Assembly: GCA_036645575.1 (NCBI GenBank)
Contig: JAVXNW010000068.1
Span: 1-14,039 of the forward strand
Length of the DNA stretch: 14,039 bases
Reading direction: 5' to 3'
DNA from: JAVXNW01 sp036645575
GTDB taxonomy: Bacteria > Bacillota > Clostridia > Christensenellales > Aristaeellaceae
Shown here piece by piece: positions 11,876 to 14,039 of this stretch (position 1 is the first letter of the stretch; each line of letters begins with the position of its first letter). The notes under the pieces were generated by a model. The model ran no database searches, had not been told where the DNA came from, and saw only the letters and a list, made by a program, of their open reading frames with translations. The position numbers were made by a program, and so were the translations under genes.

Positions 11876-13579
11876 CTATTGGCCGCTTTCGTCTTTTTTC
11901 TGCGCGTGTTTGCAGCGGTACATCTGCGCGTCGGCCCTGGCCAGCGTCTTAAAGAGCGTCTTGTCCAAGTCCTTTGTGAATGTCGCAAACCCGTAGGCGA
12001 CGCTCAGCACGTAGCCGAGCGGTTTTTGGTTTTCGCTTTGAAGCGTGTCGTCCAGCCGCTGTTCCAGGTCGCGGATGGTAAGCGCTTGGTCGTGGCAGAT
12101 CACCGTGACAAACTCGTCGCCGCCGATCCTGTACACCTCATCCCCCGCGCGCAGGCTGGCCTTGATCGCCTTGGCGCTCTGGCGCAGCATGGCGTCGCCC
12201 GCCATATGCCCCAGCGTATCGTTGACCTTCTTAAGGCCGGTGATGTCGAACATGCCCAGCGTCACAAGCTCTGGCGACGCCTCGTGAATATGCGCCAACC
12301 GCTCGAGAAACGCCGCCCGATTTTTGAGCCCGGTCAAGCTGTCCCGATAGGCCAGCACCGAAAGCGCATCCACCTTGTCGGCGGTCTGATACACCTTGGC
12401 GACATTCTGCACCGCGTCCAACACCATCATCGCGCTGAATAGCAGCATTCCAACCGTCAGCGGCGCCGACTGGTTGTAGTTCTCGGGCTTGACCAGATAG
12501 AGTATGCCCTGCACGAGCGCGCACAGCCCAAAGAGCCCCACGCCAAGGACCGGCACCGACAATAGCTTTCCGCGCTTCATGTGTTCCCGCACGATGCAGG
12601 CGCACATCCCCGATGCATAGACGACCAGAAACATGAAGTACGCGGGCAGCAGCGTGATGGGCAGTCTTGGGTTCACCCATGCGCACACCGCCATGGCGGC
12701 GCTGCCCGCAATCGCCGCGCTCACCATGATCTTCCCCACCGTTTGAAACATCCGATCGTGAATGTTGTAGTAATACAGCCCCGCAAAGATCGGCAGCAGC
12801 GTCACCGCAAAGATGCTGGCGTTGCTGAGCGTCAGCGGATGCGGGATAAAGAACTGCATGAGCCGACTCTCCACCATCATCCAATAGCCCGCGCAGACGA
12901 AGAACGCGCCCAGATAGGTGATCGCCGCCTTGTGATCGTGAAACTTCGAGAGCGAAAACATCACCGCGAGCAAGAGACCCAGCGCGCCCACCAGAAAGCC
13001 CAGAATGAAGCGCAGCCCGTTTTGTTCGATCAGGAAAAACAGGTTGGCGGACTTGCTTCCGATATAGATGGGGTTTAAAATCCCGGCATATTCCCGGTAG
13101 GGCGAGCTGAGCGTCACGGAAATTTCTTTTCCGGCGCTGTCCATCGGCAGGCGCACAAAGTGGTAGGCGCTCGAGGGCGCGGGCGCGTCCAATTCCACGT
13201 TGTAGCTGTCGTAGATCACCTGACCCGCCACGCGCACCGTGACGCTTTGCTGCGACGTGCGCAACAGCACCGTCTCGCCCGGGATCATCTGTTCCGGGAT
13301 CTGGTTTTTAAGGGTGACGCACACATCGGGCGCTACGTCAAGCGTGCTGGGCAATGGGACGAACTCAAACGCGCTGCCCTCCACGCTGTATTGCCACGGC
13401 GCTTCAAAGGGGCCGTTTTTTTCGTTGTTGATCAGGCCCTCGCTAAACGGCCATGCGGCATAGGACAGCCCAATCCACAGCACCACGGCTGCCAACAATA
13501 TTTCAAAGAAAAAACGCTTCCGCGCCTTTTGAAACAGTACGCCGCTCTTTGCCCGCGCGTCCGTCTTCCGCCGATACAT
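11876..13579 (-). CDS. Membrane diguanylate cyclase (extracytoplasmic domain, 7 TM, GGDEF)
   Basis: The 567-residue protein makes cyclic di-GMP from two GTP. The order is: a basic N-terminus and one membrane segment (about 22-43); an extracytoplasmic beta-rich sensor of about 140 residues; seven hydrophobic segments (about 189-211, 218-236, 252-272, 283-303, 307-330, 339-363, 372-392), the 7TM-DISM-like layout; and a cytoplasmic GGDEF domain from about 403. The GGDEF domain has DSLTGLKNR (413-421), the metal-binding D445, and an intact GGDEF at 486-490. RAGD at 477-480 lies five residues before it, the RxxD inhibitory site that allows product inhibition. No EAL domain is present. It is likely to convert an envelope signal into c-di-GMP. 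ATG at 13577-13579 is preceded by GGGAGGGAG. The gene is monocistronic and convergent with the kinase gene. Confidence 0.93.
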   Translation of the reverse strand: MYRRKTDARAKSGVLFQKARKRFFFEILLAAVVLWIGLSYAAWPFSEGLINNEKNGPFEAPWQYSVEGSAFEFVPLPSTLDVAPDVCVTLKNQIPEQMIPGETVLLRTSQQSVTVRVAGQVIYDSYNVELDAPAPSSAYHFVRLPMDSAGKEISVTLSSPYREYAGILNPIYIGSKSANLFFLIEQNGLRFILGFLVGALGLLLAVMFSLSKFHDHKAAITYLGAFFVCAGYWMMVESRLMQFFIPHPLTLSNASIFAVTLLPIFAGLYYYNIHDRMFQTVGKIMVSAAIAGSAAMAVCAWVNPRLPITLLPAYFMFLVVYASGMCACIVREHMKRGKLLSVPVLGVGLFGLCALVQGILYLVKPENYNQSAPLTVGMLLFSAMMVLDAVQNVAKVYQTADKVDALSVLAYRDSLTGLKNRAAFLERLAHIHEASPELVTLGMFDITGLKKVNDTLGHMAGDAMLRQSAKAIKASLRAGDEVYRIGGDEFVTVICHDQALTIRDLEQRLDDTLQSENQKPLGYVLSVAYGFATFTKDLDKTLFKTLARADAQMYRCKHAQKKDESGQ

Positions 13580-13643
13580 CGCCTACTCCCTCCCACAACG
13601 TTGCGTGTAGGTCTCACGCAAAGTAACAATTACTCCGTTTGAC

Positions 13644-13672
13644 ATTATACTATGGATCGCCCAAATTGGGAA
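13644..13672 (-). promoter_or_regulatory. Sigma-A promoter of the GGDEF gene, with an overlapping palindrome
   Basis: On the minus strand TTCCCA (complement of 13667-13672) and a perfect TATAAT (complement of 13644-13649) are 17 nt apart, giving a leader of about 55-60 nt. The palindrome CCCAAATTGGG (13660-13670) overlaps the -35 box and could be an operator. Confidence 0.7.
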
Positions 13673-13679
13673 CACTTTT

Positions 13680-13848
13680 CGCGCAATCAGCAAAATAATG
13701 GAGAAATCAGAAAGATCGTGCCCTCTTCGCTCGATTTTTCGCGGCATTACACGTTTTTCGTAGGCGGGGCATTGGATACAAGGGCGGGACGCTTGTTTTT
13801 TTCAAGGCCGCTTCCCGCAATCAACAAGCATAAGTGAGGGTGATCCCT
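13680..13848. other. Intergenic region between divergent genes
   Basis: No gene is supported here. The sequence is more AT-rich than its surroundings. GCGGGA (about 13786) and TCCCGC (about 13814) with a central T tract can form an imperfect hairpin. I find no convincing sigma-A promoter for the gene at 13849, although GTGAGGG just before it is a usable ribosome binding site. Confidence 0.4.
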
Positions 13849-14039
13849 ATGAATAAACTGAGCGCAGCGACATTTGCGGCGTTTTGTCTTGCACGCGCGG
13901 GCGTGAAGGACGGATATATTATGGGCTCGCGCGGCCAAGATCCGAAAAAGTGGGGCGTGAGCAGCTGGTGGTTTACGCAGTACCGCGGTTCGCAGCGGCA
14001 AAAGGCGCTTTACTGGCGCGCAAACGCCGCGTATGTTTG
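13849..14039 (+). CDS. N-terminus of a probable NlpC/P60-type peptidoglycan hydrolase (cut by window end)
   Basis: An open frame from ATG 13849 runs 63 codons to the edge of the window. It has GTGAGGG (13834-13840) upstream at an acceptable spacing. The text AFCLARAGVKDGYIMGSRGQ followed by WWFTQYRGSQR resembles the start of NlpC/P60-like cysteine peptidase domains found in clostridia and their phages, where a segment of the type VGxGYIxGxxGQ precedes the catalytic WDC motif. The catalytic Cys would lie just beyond the window and is not seen, so the assignment rests on the N-terminal pattern only. No signal peptide is evident; phage-lysin-like and chromosomal copies both occur in this family. 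Confidence 0.55.
   Translation, partial: MNKLSAATFAAFCLARAGVKDGYIMGSRGQDPKKWGVSSWWFTQYRGSQRQKALYWRANAAYV

Noticed and set aside
13639..13667. Rightward promoter beginning with TTGACA at 13639
   Set aside because: No acceptable -10 at 16-18 nt (CAAATT or AAATTG only); the TTGACA overlaps the leftward TATAAT promoter by chance.
13652..13837. Plus-strand 61-codon frame before the last gene
   Set aside because: No ribosome binding site, no family resemblance, and its start lies within the divergent GGDEF promoter.

Overview
The window looks like chromosomal DNA of a GC-rich member of the Bacillota, probably class Clostridia. The evidence is the strong AGGAGG-type ribosome binding sites, sigma-A promoters of the TTGACA/TATAAT type, a tRNA-sensing T-box leader, intrinsic terminators with U tracts, and family content (DUF1540, DUF2148, DIP1984, a T-box-cysE-cysS operon). 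Genus cannot be fixed from the sequence. I see no transposase, integrase, rRNA, intact tRNA or CRISPR array. Apart from repeats and palindromes between genes, this is mostly housekeeping and metabolic DNA.

Layout. 1-450: the 3' end of an unrecognised gene and a small Cys-rich ORF that may be frameshifted. 393-3430: a cysteine operon, with a sigma-A promoter, a T-box leader that appears to read tRNA-Cys, cysE (serine O-acetyltransferase), cysS (cysteinyl-tRNA synthetase, overlapping cysE by 14 nt), then a DUF2148 ferredoxin-like protein. 3411-3950: a DIP1984 family gene with its own promoter. 3951-4350: a 400-base convergent intergenic region with a tRNA T-arm-like motif and three related hairpins. 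4351-4803 (minus): a Nudix hydrolase with its own promoter.

4946-10350: a promoter and a three-gene 2-oxoacid dehydrogenase operon, probably pyruvate dehydrogenase, in the order E2 (lipoyl acyltransferase), E3 (dihydrolipoyl dehydrogenase), E1 (alpha and beta fused in one 822-residue chain). Together they would convert a 2-oxoacid to acyl-CoA, CO2 and NADH. 10351-10617: a 13-bp tandem repeat and a perfect 40-bp palindrome. 10618-10791 (minus): a DUF1540 Cys-rich peptide. 10931-11764: a stand-alone amino-acid kinase resembling glutamate 5-kinase. 11876-13579 (minus): a membrane diguanylate cyclase of the 7TM-plus-GGDEF type. 13849-end: the start of a probable NlpC/P60-type cell-wall hydrolase, cut by the window edge.

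No clearly new multi-gene system is visible. The points most worth a second look are: six Cys codons at the end of cysE just before the cysS ribosome binding site; palindromes placed in or around the cysES, E2 and GGDEF promoters; the unusual architecture of the dehydrogenase complex (E2-E3-E1 order, inserted segments in E1, a second shortened subunit-binding motif in E2); the intergenic repeat families; and the orphan ProB-like kinase. Very long antisense reading frames opposite the dehydrogenase genes are shadows of GC-rich codon usage and are not annotated.
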